Counted from the first letter of the stretch, positions 8,325 through 17,116 are shown. The stretch is 31,030 bases of DNA from Emiliania huxleyi CCMP1516 (GCF_000372725.1 NW_005200000.1:2501-33530); one strand, 5' to 3'. Numbers and translations are program-made. The notes: a model not told the origin generated them from the letters alone.

Positions 8325-10431
8325 ATGGCAAAGCACAAGCATTGGTATCAGGGGCGAGGCGTGCCGGAGGTGGAGCTGCTCGAGGACATGTCGCAGGACA
8401 TGTCCGCGACATGTCCGAGACATGTCACATAGGCGTGCCGGAGGTGGACTTGCTCGAGGCGCGCCCGTGCGCCGACATCGCCGCCGCCAGCGACAGGCCC
8501 GCGCTCGCGGTGGCGCACAACAACCTCACGTGCGGCATCACAACCTTCCAGGCGCAGCCTCGCGCATCGCAGCCAGAGCCCCGCAGCAGCAGCCAGAAGA
8601 GCCCCGCGCCACGCCGCCGCCCAGGCGCCGCCGCCCCCCCGGGTCTCACGCCCACGCAATTTGGGGCAGGTTGCGCCACGCCTGCCGGGCCGGCTCCGTC
8701 CGAACCACGGCTCCTTCCCGTCGGCGCGCCGGCCTTGGTACCCCAACCTGACTTTCGGCCGCCGCTCCGAGATCGACGCCCTCTGGTATGGAGGGGAGCC
8801 GACTAAAGAAGGGACTTTTCGCCTTGGCGGCGTGCGCCTGTTAGTGCCAGTGCGCGCCAGTCCCGTGCCTACTCGTGCGGGGCGGCGTAAAATTCTTTTT
8901 TCGGTGAGAGAGGAGGGCTATGCGTGTGCTCGGCCTTCCCTTCTCTCCGCGCGCCCCGCCGCCACGCTGCAGCAGCGTGAGCTCGCCCAACGAGGCCTCT
9001 CCGTGGGACGCGCTCACATCCTTCAACACAGGCACCTGGCGCGGACGAGCACTCGTCTACGATCGGTGCCACAACACTTCAGAGAGCCACCACCACCGCC
9101 TTCGCCTCCTCCTCCTCTCACCGACGGCCTCGCCTCCGCCGCACCTGCCGCAGGTCCGACCTCTTCTCCTGCGCGCCGCCGGTGGACCTCTCCTTCACTC
9201 ACACGGTCAGCGAGAGCGGCGCCCTCGAGCTCGCCACGGCGACGCAGATTGACTCCTCCGCCGCGCCCGTCCTCCACGGGGTGCAAGCCTCGGCGTCCCT
9301 CGACGTCGATCTCGACGGCAGCTTCTCGGACGAGCACCCGGACGGCCTGCTGCACGCAGACGCGCTCATCGCCGCGGCGGGTGGCGACGGAGGTGCGGAC
9401 GACGGCAGGCTCGTGCTCGAGCACTCCCTCGCCGCCTCTGACGGCGAGCGGTGGCGCTGCCTGCTCGTCTACGGCTGCGACGACGTCGGAGGCGCGGGCG
9501 GAGGCGCGGGCGGAGGCGCGGGCGAAGGCGAGGGCGAGGGCGAGGGCGAGGGCGGCGAGGCCGAGCTGCAGCACTTGCTTCTGCTGGTCGAGCGGCGCGT
9601 GGAGCCGTCTGCGCCGCCGCCGCCGCCCGCGCCGCTGTCCTCGCTGAGCCTGCCCGACCTGGAGGGGAGTTGGGCGGGGGACGCGTGCGCGCGAGCGCCC
9701 AAGGACGCGGCCCCGTCTGCTGCGGCGCCGGCACGCGGCGCAGTGCGGGAGAGAGGCGCCATGACCTGTCCTGGAGGAGAAGGACGTGTCTCCCATAGGG
9801 CGCGCTCCGCCTCTTCGGCCACTGCTCCACGAACGTGTACAATGTCGTGCTCAAGTACGGCACGCGGCCGCTCTGGGACGGAGGGACGGCGGTGTCGCGC
9901 AGGCTGCAGTGCACCTCGTTCGCGGGCGAGGTGATGGAGCCGCTCTCCTCGTCGGGCACGCTCGCGCCGCTGGGGGGCGGGGGGGAGGAGGGCGGGGGGG
10001 AGGAAGGCAGGGAGGATGGGTCTGCCACGTCGCCTCCGCCGCTCGCCGCGCGCAGCGTCGCCTTTGGCGGCGACGGGGCGCCGGCGATGGTGCTGCTGCC
10101 GGGCGGCGCGCACGCCCTCGCGCCTCTCCGGCTCAGCCGCCGTCGCCCCTTCGCGACCGAGTTCGCCCTCGTGCTCGAGCCGGGCGAGTCCTTTGGCTGG
10201 GAGTCGTACCGGCTGCAGGAGGCGCTCGACGGGGACGCGCCGCCCACGGTGCCCGCCTCGACTCCGGGCGTCTCGCGCGGCGTCTTCCCGACCGTCGACG
10301 CCGCCGCCGTCAACCGAGGCGTCTCTCCCGGCAGCGGCGTGCCGCGCCTCGCGCGGGTGCAACGTCTCTACGCGGGGCGCGGCCAGTTCGTGAGCGGCAC
10401 GACCTCACTGCTGTCCGCCATCGATCGCTGA
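8325..10431 (+). CDS. DUF3598/calycin-like protein, six exons
   Basis: The model is 8325-8358, 8433-8551, 8670-8785, 8973-9065, 9154-9742 and 9799-10431, in frame throughout, 527 residues. The protein begins MAKHKHWYQGRGVPEVDLLE. It contains two tryptophan-glycine strand motifs, FNTGTWRGRALVYD (exon 4) and LEGSWAGD (exon 5), and ends with a β-rich region rich in RL.R.QRLYAGRGQFVSGTTSL. Two lipocalin-like W-G motifs followed by this kind of C-terminus recall the calycin-fold DUF3598 proteins of algae and cyanobacteria, whose function is not established. Exon 5 carries a GAGGG/GEGEGEG low-complexity insertion. Intron 1 is a tandem duplication, and intron 3 holds a retroelement-tail insertion. 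The exon 5 donor is the least certain junction. Family assignment is tentative; the gene is convincing. Confidence 0.6.
8359..8432 (+). repeat. 74-bp intron equal to one tandem-duplication unit
   Basis: The intron starts with GCGTGCCGGAGGTGGAGCTG, and downstream exon 2 starts with the near-identical GCGTGCCGGAGGTGGACTTG at 8433, exactly 74 bp later. Between them are about four ACATGTC-containing ~11-bp units. Both copies follow AG, so donor (AG|GC) and acceptor (AG|GC) are the same duplicated site. Confidence 0.85.
8838..8903 (+). mobile_element. Solo retroelement 3' tail inside an intron
   Basis: GTTAGTGCCAGTGCGCGCCA, then GTCCCGTGCC, then GTAAAATTCTTTTTTCGG: the same tail as at 8166-8234, without any coding part. 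It lies within the proposed intron 8786-8972 of the surrounding gene, so it is spliced out. Confidence 0.85.
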
Positions 10432-10762
10432 ATTGACGCCCTCGCGCTCGTGCTGCACTGGGGTGTGAGACTCTCGCACAGGGTCAGGGAGCGCGCCGCA
10501 AGCCCCCCAACCCCTCCCCGTACTACGGACTACGCGGCGCCCGTACGACCCTTCCTGCTTCCAGTTGCACTTTTGGTACACCCACAAAACTCTGGACACC
10601 GCCTCTCGGTCGCTTTCCGGTCTCGCATCTCTCTCTCTTACTCGATTAGAGGGCCGTAGTCGTACTTTCGGTACCACGCGAGAGATGCTATGGGGACTTG
10701 TGTGTCCGTAGTCCCTGGAGCTTTTGGTGTGCACAAAGTGTCGTAGGCTTGGTTTGCAACTT
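10432..10762. other. Intergenic spacer between convergent genes
   Basis: Contains the 3' flanks of the plus-strand gene ending at 10431 and of the topoisomerase gene ending at 10763. Loose inverted similarity (CACTTTTGGTACACC at about 10569 and CTTTTGGTGTGCACAAAGTG at about 10721) is visible. No gene or clear poly(A) signal recognised. Confidence 0.4.
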
Positions 10763-13700
10763 TCAGCCCTTACCGGCGCCGCCTCGACCGCCGCCCTTGC
10801 CGCCCTTGCCGCCCTTGGCCTTGCTACCCTTGCTACCCTTGCCGCCCTTGCCCCGCCCCCGCCCCCTGCCGCCCGCCTCCTCAAACTCGCACAGCGCCTG
10901 CAGCAGCTCGTCGCTGCGGAGGCAGCCGGTGTGCGCCGTGCCGCCCCCCTCAATCGGCGAGTAGTCGCGGTGGAACTCGACGTGCAGAAAGCGGCAGCCG
11001 ACCACGCCGTCGCCGCCGCGCGCAGCATCGCAGCCGCACGGAGCGCCGACGCGCAGCGAGTGGATGAAGGGCGGCAGGCGGTAGGCGAAGGAGGCGCGGG
11101 TCGAGACGAGCCGCCACTCGGGCCCTCCTCGCGGGTCGAGCAGGAGCGCGCCTCCCTCCCGGCCGGACACGGGGCACGCGCAAGCGACGAGCGGCGCCAC
11201 GGCAGGGTGAGACTCGCCGTGAGGAGAGCCGCTCGCGTACACGGCAGCGAACGTCTCGGCGGAGGCGTCGACGTCGGCGCCGGTGGATGCAATCCCCGCC
11301 GCCCCGTCGTCGAGGCTGTCGTCGAAGCAGGACGGGCAGAGGGGGTAGGCGCGGCTGGGCGGTGCGCGCGGCGAGAAGAGGCAGAGCTCGAAGCCGCAAG
11401 CAGGGCAAATGCGGCCGGAGTGGGGCTTGACGCTGCCTCCCGCTGGCAAGCTCCAGAGGCGGCCGCTCGACGGGTGGAAGAGCTGCGGCGTCGCGCCTAT
11501 TCTCGGAGCTATCACGCGGTGGCGAGGCGCGAGCGGCTACGTGCGGGCAGGGTCAGCAGGGTGGGGCCGCCCGGGAGCAGGAGGAGAGGGCGGCCGCTCG
11601 CGTCAGCGGTGAAGGGGCGGAGCGGTTGGGCGGCGGCGTCCCCACGCTCGCCCCGCCCTCCCCCTCCCCCCCCTCCCTTCCCCCCGGGTAGAGGCGGCCC
11701 GAAGGCGGCCTCGAAGGCTTCATCGAGATGGCTCACCTGGCGAGGGCGTGCCACGTGTCAATCTCGGGTGATCTTCTCCAGTAATCTCGGGTAATCTCAC
11801 CTGGCGAGGGCGTGCCGCGTGTCAATCTCGGGTGATCTTCTCCAGTAATCTCGGGTAATCTCACCTGGCGAGGGCGTGCCACGTGTCAATCTCGGGTGAT
11901 CTTGTCCAGTAATCTCGGGTAATCTCACCTGGCGAGGGCGTGCCGCGTGCGCGTGTGGTGCAAGGAGGGGGCGGCGCAAAGGGGCGGCGGCGGCGCGCGC
12001 CGACTGGGTGAAGAATGCAAACTTGCGGCGGAACTCGCCCAAGCAGTGGCGCAGCACGTCGGCGCGGGACGCCTGGTGAGATTACCCGAGATAACCCGAG
12101 ATTACCCGCGGGACCCTGGTGCGAGGCGCGGGGCCGTGACGGCAGTAGCTACGGCCTCCGTCTCTCCTCTCCTCTCTCGCGCCTCGCCGCTCGCCACTCG
12201 CCGCAGCTGCGCCTCGACGTGCGACCGCACCTGCTCCCACCTCCCGCCCCATCAGCCCTCTTCGCCGGTGGGGAAAGGCGGCGCCTCGGAGCGAGAGGCG
12301 GCCAGCGGCGCGACAAGCTCCGGGTCGATGGCAGCGCACCCCTCGACGAGCGCACGGCCGAGAGGCGTCGGCTCGAAGGCTCGAGGCCCTCCCCCTCCCG
12401 CTCCCGCTCCCGCCCCGCGCCGCGCCGCGCCGCCCTTGCCTTGGCCCCTGCCGCCGCCTCCGCCGCAACCGCCATCGCCGCCGTCGCCGCCGCCACCGTC
12501 GCCGCCGCGCTCGCCCCTGCCGACGAGCTGGACATACCTCCGCGCCTCGATCGCCTTGATGTGGCCGGCGATCGAGGCGTCGGTCCCCACGCCCGCCGCC
12601 TCCATCGCCCCAATCAGCTCCGCCTCGCTCAGCGGCGGCGGCGGAGCGGTCTCACCCTCTCGCAAAACCGCCACCCGCACCCGCAACGCCTCCCCGCTCC
12701 GCAGCGGCGGCAACGACACCTCTGCCGGCCGGCGGTGCGGCATCGCCTCGTACCACCCCGCCTCCTCCACCGCCAGGCCGCTGCTCGTGAACTCCTCGCC
12801 GGCGACGCCGAAGCGCGCGCGAGTCAGCCGGACGCGGGCGGCGCAGCCGAGGGCGGCGAGGAAGGTCTGCGTCACCTACTCGCGGCCAGCCTGCCCTCGC
12901 CAGGACCGCCCACCACGGCAGCTCCACCGGCGGCGGGGTAGAGGTGCGGTGCGGCGCCATCTCGTACATCCGCCACCGCACGCCGCCGCCAACCTCGTCC
13001 GGCCCGGCGGCCCTCGCGGGGGTGATGGGCGGGTGGTCGCCTGCGTCCTTGCCCCGCGCGCCTGCGCAGAGTGGGCCCCTCCCCGCACCTAGTCTCGAGT
13101 CAATCTCGGGTGATCTCGGGTGATCGCGGTAGCCTTTGCAGAGTGGGCCCCTCCCCGCACCGAGCTCGACCAGCCGCGACGCAGTCTCGCTCCAGGCGGG
13201 GTGCGCCGCCAGCTCCTCGAGCGGCGTCAGAAAGTCGAAGCCGGGCGGGAAGCCGGACGACTCGGTGCGGGGGTAGGAGAGGAAGCCGCGCAAGTACAGC
13301 TCCTCCGCCAGCTGCATCGCCGAGTAGGCGCCCAGCCCGAGTCGCGACGAGGCGAGCCTGCGCCGCAACCCACCGCCCAAGTCAATTAGTAGTTAATTAG
13401 TAGTTAATTAGGCGAGCCTGCGCCGCAACCCACCGCCCAAGTTAATTAGTAGTTAATTAGTAGTTAATTAGGCGAGCCTGCGCCGCAACCCACCGCCCAA
13501 GCTCAACCTCGGCTCCACCTCGGCTCTACCTCGGGCTCTACCAATCTCTAGAGCGGGCGAGAGGAGCCTCATCAGAGCGACCGTGTTGAGCGGCGACGGA
13601 GGCCTCCGGTCCTCCCTTTCCTCGCCGACGCCGAGCACGCTCGCGCCGTCGCCGTCGTCCGCCGCCGCGCGGACTCGCTGCAGCAGCATCAGAGCGATCC

Positions 13701-14900
13701 GCCGGTCGAAGAGACGCCCCCGCGACCACTCTGGCCGCAGCGAGGCCCCGCCCGCCCCGCCGTCGCTCTCTCCGCCGCCCGCCCCGCACGCGTCGTCTGT
13801 GCCGCCCACCGCCTCTGGTGGCGCGAGCTCGACCTCGACCGCCCAGGGTTAGGGTTAGGGTTAGGGTTAGGGTTAGGGTTAGGGGCGCGAGCTCGACCTC
13901 GACCGCCCAGGGTTAGGGTTAGGGTTAGGGTTAGGGTTAGGGTTAGGGTTAGGGGCGCGAGCTCGACCTCGACCGCCCAGGGTTAGGGTTAGGGTTAGGG
14001 TTAGGGGCGCGAGCTCGACCTCGACCGCCCAGGGTTAGGGTTAGGGTTAGGGTTAGGGTTAGGGGCGCGAGCTCGACCTCCACTGCCCAGTGCGGGTGCG
14101 GCGTGAAGCTGCGCCGCTCGTGGTCGCGCCGCACCACGAAGCCAAGCGCGGGCGTCTGGCAAGGCCCGTACGAGACGAGGCAGCCGCGGAGGGCGCCTGA
14201 GCTGCAGGCCCGACGGTGTGGGCCGGACCGCCAACCAGAGAGGGCAGGGGAGGCGGTGGCTGCCGAATCGGCCGGCGAGCCGGCGGGTGAGGTAGCGGGT
14301 CCACGCCACGCCGAGCCGCAAGTCGAGCTCCTGCCTCGCGTCCACCGCAGCAGCCAGCCGCACGTCCGGCTCTCCGAGCGTCTTCAGCGCGCCCAGCAGC
14401 GCTGCAGGCGAGACCGCGGAGAAGCGGGCGCGGAGGACGGACTTGCGTGAAGAGAAGAGGTGAGGCTCGCAGACGTGCGCAACCTCGAACGCAATCGACT
14501 CGCCCTCCGCGTCCGCGTCCAGCCACAGCACGAGCTCGGCCGCGCCTCTCGCCACCGCAGAGAGGTGGCCGACCACGCCCGCGCTGCAAGGGCTCTTCAG
14601 GGTCGGAGCCGCGAAGCAGCCCTCCGGGTCAGCGTCCCAAGAGTCAAGCGGCCCGGGCGCAAAGTCGAGCGCGAAGACGTGACCTCGCACGGACGTGACG
14701 CGGTGGCGGCGGAGCGAAGGAGCAGCGTTTCCGAGAGGCAGCCGAGCAGTGAACTCGTGCGTCGGAAGCGCTCCGTCGACCGAGCGGAAGCGCTGACCGC
14801 CCGAGAGCGCGGTTGCGATGGCGAGCGCCACGGACGGCTTCTCCGCGACGTGTAGCACGACGAAAGAGGTCGAGGGCTCACCACTGGCGTCGGCGGCCAT
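10763..14900 (-). CDS. TOP3B: DNA topoisomerase III-beta (type IA), ten exons
   Basis: Type IA topoisomerase that passes single strands of DNA, and in animals also RNA, through a transient 5'-phosphotyrosine break. Exons: 14900-14264, 14196-14078, 13833-13568, 13357-13161, 13088-12958, 12866-12303, 12230-12183, 12072-12001, 11736-11541, 11442-10763. They splice in frame to 969 residues (animal TOP3B about 860). The Toprim domain shows VAEKPS (Glu20) and LDADAEGE (Asp128, Asp130, Glu132). Next come VDARQELDLRLG, SYGPCQTPALGF and the active-site loop FLSYPRTE (Tyr369), then DAGDHPPITP and GVGTDASI. The C-terminus has paired cysteines (CPACGFELC, YPLCPSC), HTGC and an RGRGRGKGGKG tail, which is the beta rather than alpha signature. 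Extra length comes from Gly/Ala-rich inserts, mainly in exons 3, 6 and 9. Six introns use GC donors. The ATG region is duplicated just upstream. Confidence 0.93.
11737..11928 (-). repeat. TOP3B: Three 64-bp tandem units, each a complete GTGAG...CCAG mini-intron
   Basis: On the coding (minus) strand each unit starts GTGAGATTACCCGAGATTAC and ends CACGCCCTCGCCAG. Unit boundaries are 11928-11865, 11864-11801 and 11800-11737. Exon 9 then begins with GTGAGCC right after the last CCAG. Upstream of the first unit the same CACGCCCTCGCCAG end recurs. Every junction is therefore CCAG|GTGAG. Units contain the GATNACCCGA 10-mers found elsewhere in the window. Confidence 0.93.
13081..13163 (-). repeat. TOP3B: Intron bounded by ~24-bp direct repeats with GATCACCCGA units between
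   Basis: GGTGCGGGGAGGGGCCCACT plus CTGC occurs at the start of the proposed 72-nt intron (13160-13089) and again at the start of exon 5 (13088 down). The interior carries two GATCACCCGA units. The donor GT and the first two bases of the next exon are the same repeated sequence, and the intron ends GACTAG. Confidence 0.88.
13351..13500 (-). repeat. TOP3B: ~60-bp tandem array, three copies of a splice acceptor with AT-rich linkers
   Basis: The segment GGCGAGCCTGCGCCGCAACC plus CACCGCCCAAG (plus strand) occurs three times, separated by runs of AATTAGTAGTT (about 11-bp units). On the coding strand each copy contains the acceptor GCGCAG|GCTCGCC. The last copy is the real exon 4 border. The linkers are strongly AT-rich in a very GC-rich gene. 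Confidence 0.93.
13820..14090 (-). repeat. TOP3B: Telomere-type (TTAGGG)n blocks alternating with five copies of a 26-bp exon segment
   Basis: Plus strand: GGCGCGAGCTCGACCTCGAC plus CGCCCA occurs at about 13820, 13884, 13954, 14006 and 14064 (the last with two variant bases). Four blocks of 3-7 TTAGGG repeats sit between them. The outermost copies encode the same peptide, AVEVELAP, and lie at the two exon edges. Each copy contains GAG|GTC on the coding strand, so the whole array can be removed as a 244-nt GT-AG intron (14077-13834), restoring AVEVELAPPEAV. Confidence 0.93.
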
Positions 14901-14980
14901 ACAGACAACTATCTAGCTAGCCCGTGTAGCACGACGAGAGAGGTCGAGGGCTCACCACTGGCGTCGGCGGCCATAGACAA
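14850..14980 (-). repeat. TOP3B: Tandem duplication of the TOP3B start region, creating an upstream ORF
   Basis: About 51 bp around the start codon is duplicated 74 bp upstream, with one substitution (GACGAAAGAGG versus GACGAGAGAGG). The upstream ATG (14974-14972) opens MAADASGEPSTSLVVLHGLA and then stops within a few codons, ahead of the real start at 14900. If transcribed it would act as an upstream ORF copying the protein's own N-terminus. Confidence 0.85.
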
Positions 14981-15539
14981 CTCAACTATCTACGACACCC
15001 ATGCTGAGAAAAAGGAGAAAACCGCGACCATTTGTTTGTATGTGGCTCTTACGTGCATTCCCGGAGGAGGACTGCTGACAGGGTTTGCGATGAGGAGTGA
15101 CCCGAAGGGTTTCTCGGGGTTAGTATAATATAAAGAAAAAGAGCCGGGGAAAAAGAAAAAGATTTCCGCAAAAATGATTCCTCTTTAGGTATTTGTGATC
15201 TGTGATCTGTGAGGGTCCGCCCGCAGGCGCATTTTGTATACCGAGGCGGTGCCCGGTGCCGAGCGCAGGCAGAGCCCACAGGTCGGACCTTAAGACAGCA
15301 TTGTAGATCCCTGGGCGAGGGTGGTGGCGTCCCCGTCGCACGGGTCAGGGCTGAAGGCGGGGGAGACCAACCTCCCGATCTCTCCGGCGTCCCGGTATTT
15401 GTTGTAGAGATCCCTTTGCGTTTCTAAGTCTTAAGGTTCCCCATGTCATGGCGGCCATGCCAGTTTCGCTTTCGGGGGGCAAACCGCCCTGCCCGGCACC
15501 TAGGAAGGACCCCAGGTAAGGCCCAGGTGTGGCCTAGGG
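14981..15539. other. Intergenic, AT-rich island, no gene recognised
   Basis: There is an A-rich stretch at about 15125-15165 (repeated AAAGAAAAAG), TATAATATAAAG near 15122-15133, and GTGATCTGTGATCTGTGAG at 15195-15213. It could include the TOP3B promoter, but nothing defines it. No tRNA or snRNA could be supported. Confidence 0.35.
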
Positions 15540-15656
15540 CATCAGAAGGGACCAAGAGGAGTCCAGTCTGAGCCATAGAGCCCATGTCTCGTTCGCGGTG
15601 AAGGTGACGAAGAACTCGGGGACGCCGTACATCTGCGCCATCGCGATGTCCGATGA
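15540..15656 (-). pseudogene. Helitron-like helicase-initiator N-domain remnant
   Basis: Minus-strand translation from 15652 gives SDIAMAQMYGVPEFFVTFTA, then NETW. The pattern D-x3-M-x4-G-x-P-x2-F-x-T-F-T-x-N-x2-W is the conserved core of the Helitron-like N-terminal domain of Helitron RepHel proteins, as I remember it. The flanking frame does not extend the similarity, and the nearby near-palindrome GACTAACACGTTAGTC (15663-15678) interrupts it, so this is a fragment. A chance match is possible. Confidence 0.45.
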
Positions 15657-16060
15657 GCTCTGACTAACACGTTAGTCAACGCGTACAACTCGCCGATCTC
15701 CCCGCTGACCACCGCGACCCCCTTGGCAGCCACAAGCCCACTCGCCAGCCCTGACCAGTGAGCCCTCGCTGCTGGAGGATGCGGCGCTCGCGCTTCTGGA
15801 AGGTGTGAAGATAGCTGTGAAGTGATGCGATCTGCTTTGACTTCAGGCATTGTTCTATGCCGCAATTTCATGTGAACGCCGTCGTGAACAATTGATAAAA
15901 ATGTGGCTGTGAACAAGAGAGAAGGTCAACAAGCGTGAATGTGACTGCTTTGGGACGCGGACCGACACACACACACACGGCATTTTTCGGACTGCCAGCG
16001 CCCTGAGTGCGCACCTCGACTCGGGCAGCACACACTCGCCTGTCGGGAGCGGCACAGACC
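15657..16060. other. Intergenic, upstream of the TMEM220-like gene
   Basis: No coding support. It has a (CA)n run at about 15964-15978. Presumably contains the 5' flank of the gene starting at 16061, with no definable promoter motif. Confidence 0.3.
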
Positions 16061-16633
16061 ATGGGTTCTATGCTTCGCAGCTCCGCCACGGCAGCGTACC
16101 TCGTGCTGGCCGCCCTCTTCTTCTCCGCGGCCGCGTTTGCCAACCTCAACGACCCCGACCCGCTGTGGTGGGTGGTGGCCTACGTTGGCGGCGGCGTGGC
16201 GCTGCCCGCTGCGCATGCGCTCGAGAGCCGCCCTGCCCGACGCCGCCAGCTGCTCGGCGCCGCGGCCGCGCTCGCCGCGGCCCTCGGAGTGGTGATATCC
16301 GTATTCTCTGGCCGGCTGTGGCCGCGGCTCGACTTTGGGCTGCCGCTGGGTGCGCTCGCGTGGTCGGCGCTCGAGGAGGAGGAGGGGCGCGAGGCGGTCG
16401 GCCTGACGCTGCTGCTGCTGCACGTGCTGCTCGTGGCGTCGCTGCTGCTGCCCGAGGGCGAGGGCGGCGGCCGCAGCAGCCTCGTTTCGGCCGGCGCCAT
16501 GCTGGCCCTGGGCGGGGCGGTGGTGGCTGCCATCGGCGCGTGGGTCTTTGCTCGGCCGGACATGATCGCCAAGCAAGGCGTGGCGCACTGCGAGGGCGCG
16601 TTTGGCGGGCTGTCCCAGCTGCTGGGCTTCTGA
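16061..16633 (+). CDS. TMEM220: TMEM220-family membrane protein
   Basis: Single-exon gene, 190 residues. The motif NLNDPDPLWWVVAY (residues 28-41) follows the first hydrophobic helix, and EEEEGREAVGL (residues 105-115) precedes the third. Both are hallmark positions of the TMEM220 family, small integral membrane proteins of unknown biochemical function whose human member is about 160 residues. Hydrophobic segments are at about 10-27, 37-53, 64-82, 113-130 and 139-157. I chose ATG 16061 (MGSMLRSS). An upstream in-frame ATG at 16007 would add 18 residues of unremarkable sequence, and the ATG at 16070 is equally possible. It is followed at 16634 by non-coding sequence with no clear terminator. 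Confidence 0.82.
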   Translation: MGSMLRSSATAAYLVLAALFFSAAAFANLNDPDPLWWVVAYVGGGVALPAAHALESRPARRRQLLGAAAALAAALGVVISVFSGRLWPRLDFGLPLGALAWSALEEEEGREAVGLTLLLLHVLLVASLLLPEGEGGGRSSLVSAGAMLALGGAVVAAIGAWVFARPDMIAKQGVAHCEGAFGGLSQLLGF

Positions 16634-17113
16634 TGAGGGTGTGCGGCCAGCGGCCAGCGCCAGCGGTGCTGGCGTTGCGGCAAACTCGAGGGCGGCGCCG
16701 CGTCGGTACGAGATCTCGCTCATGTCTATGACCATCAGTTGTGAACTTTGCAAGAACGCTGAAAAATGTTGTGCGGCGTACCTTAAGGTATGTAGACCTA
16801 TGGTGCATGTGTTGTACTGTACTGTGTTGACCTTCCCCAGGCCCCAGGCCCCACCCACGCCCACGCCCCGCACCCGCACCCACCCACCCACGGCCACGGC
16901 GCCCACGCCCCACCCACCCACCCACCCACCCACCACCACGCCCCCAGCGATGGGGCACGCGCACGGTCCTCCTCACTGATCTCGATGCCTGCTGATGCCG
17001 AGAAGCGAGATCGGGCCGAGATCGGGCCGAGATCGCGCTGCCTGCACACGGAAACCGCACGTTCTTCTAAAGTCTCGCGTCTCGCGCCGCTCGGCAGCGA
17101 GCTCGCTGCCCCA
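16634..17113. other. Intergenic with CCCACC microsatellite
   Basis: Positions about 16848-16945 are a C/A-rich simple repeat (CCCACC and CCCACG units). At 17005-17036 there is a short 11-bp repeat GATCGGGCCGA. An AT-richer segment lies at 16740-16830, including CCTTAAGG-like sequence. No gene supported. Confidence 0.6.
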
Positions 17114-17116
17114 CCC

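Noticed and set aside
9366..10362. Long minus-strand open frames opposite the DUF3598-like gene
   Set aside because: They are antisense shadows, Arg/Pro-rich, and the plus strand has a consistent exon model with recognisable motifs.
10724..11794. 356-codon plus-strand open frame
   Set aside because: Antisense to the last exons of TOP3B, whose cysteine pairs and HTGC motif fit the family; the plus frame is Ala/Arg low-complexity.
13846..14063. True telomere / chromosome end
   Set aside because: The TTAGGG blocks are short, interrupted by exon copies and embedded within a gene with sequence continuing on both sides.
13949..14137. Coding through the telomeric repeats (LTLTLT or NPNPNP peptide)
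   Set aside because: Splicing the array out restores the family-like sequence exactly, and reading through destroys the frame of the next exon.
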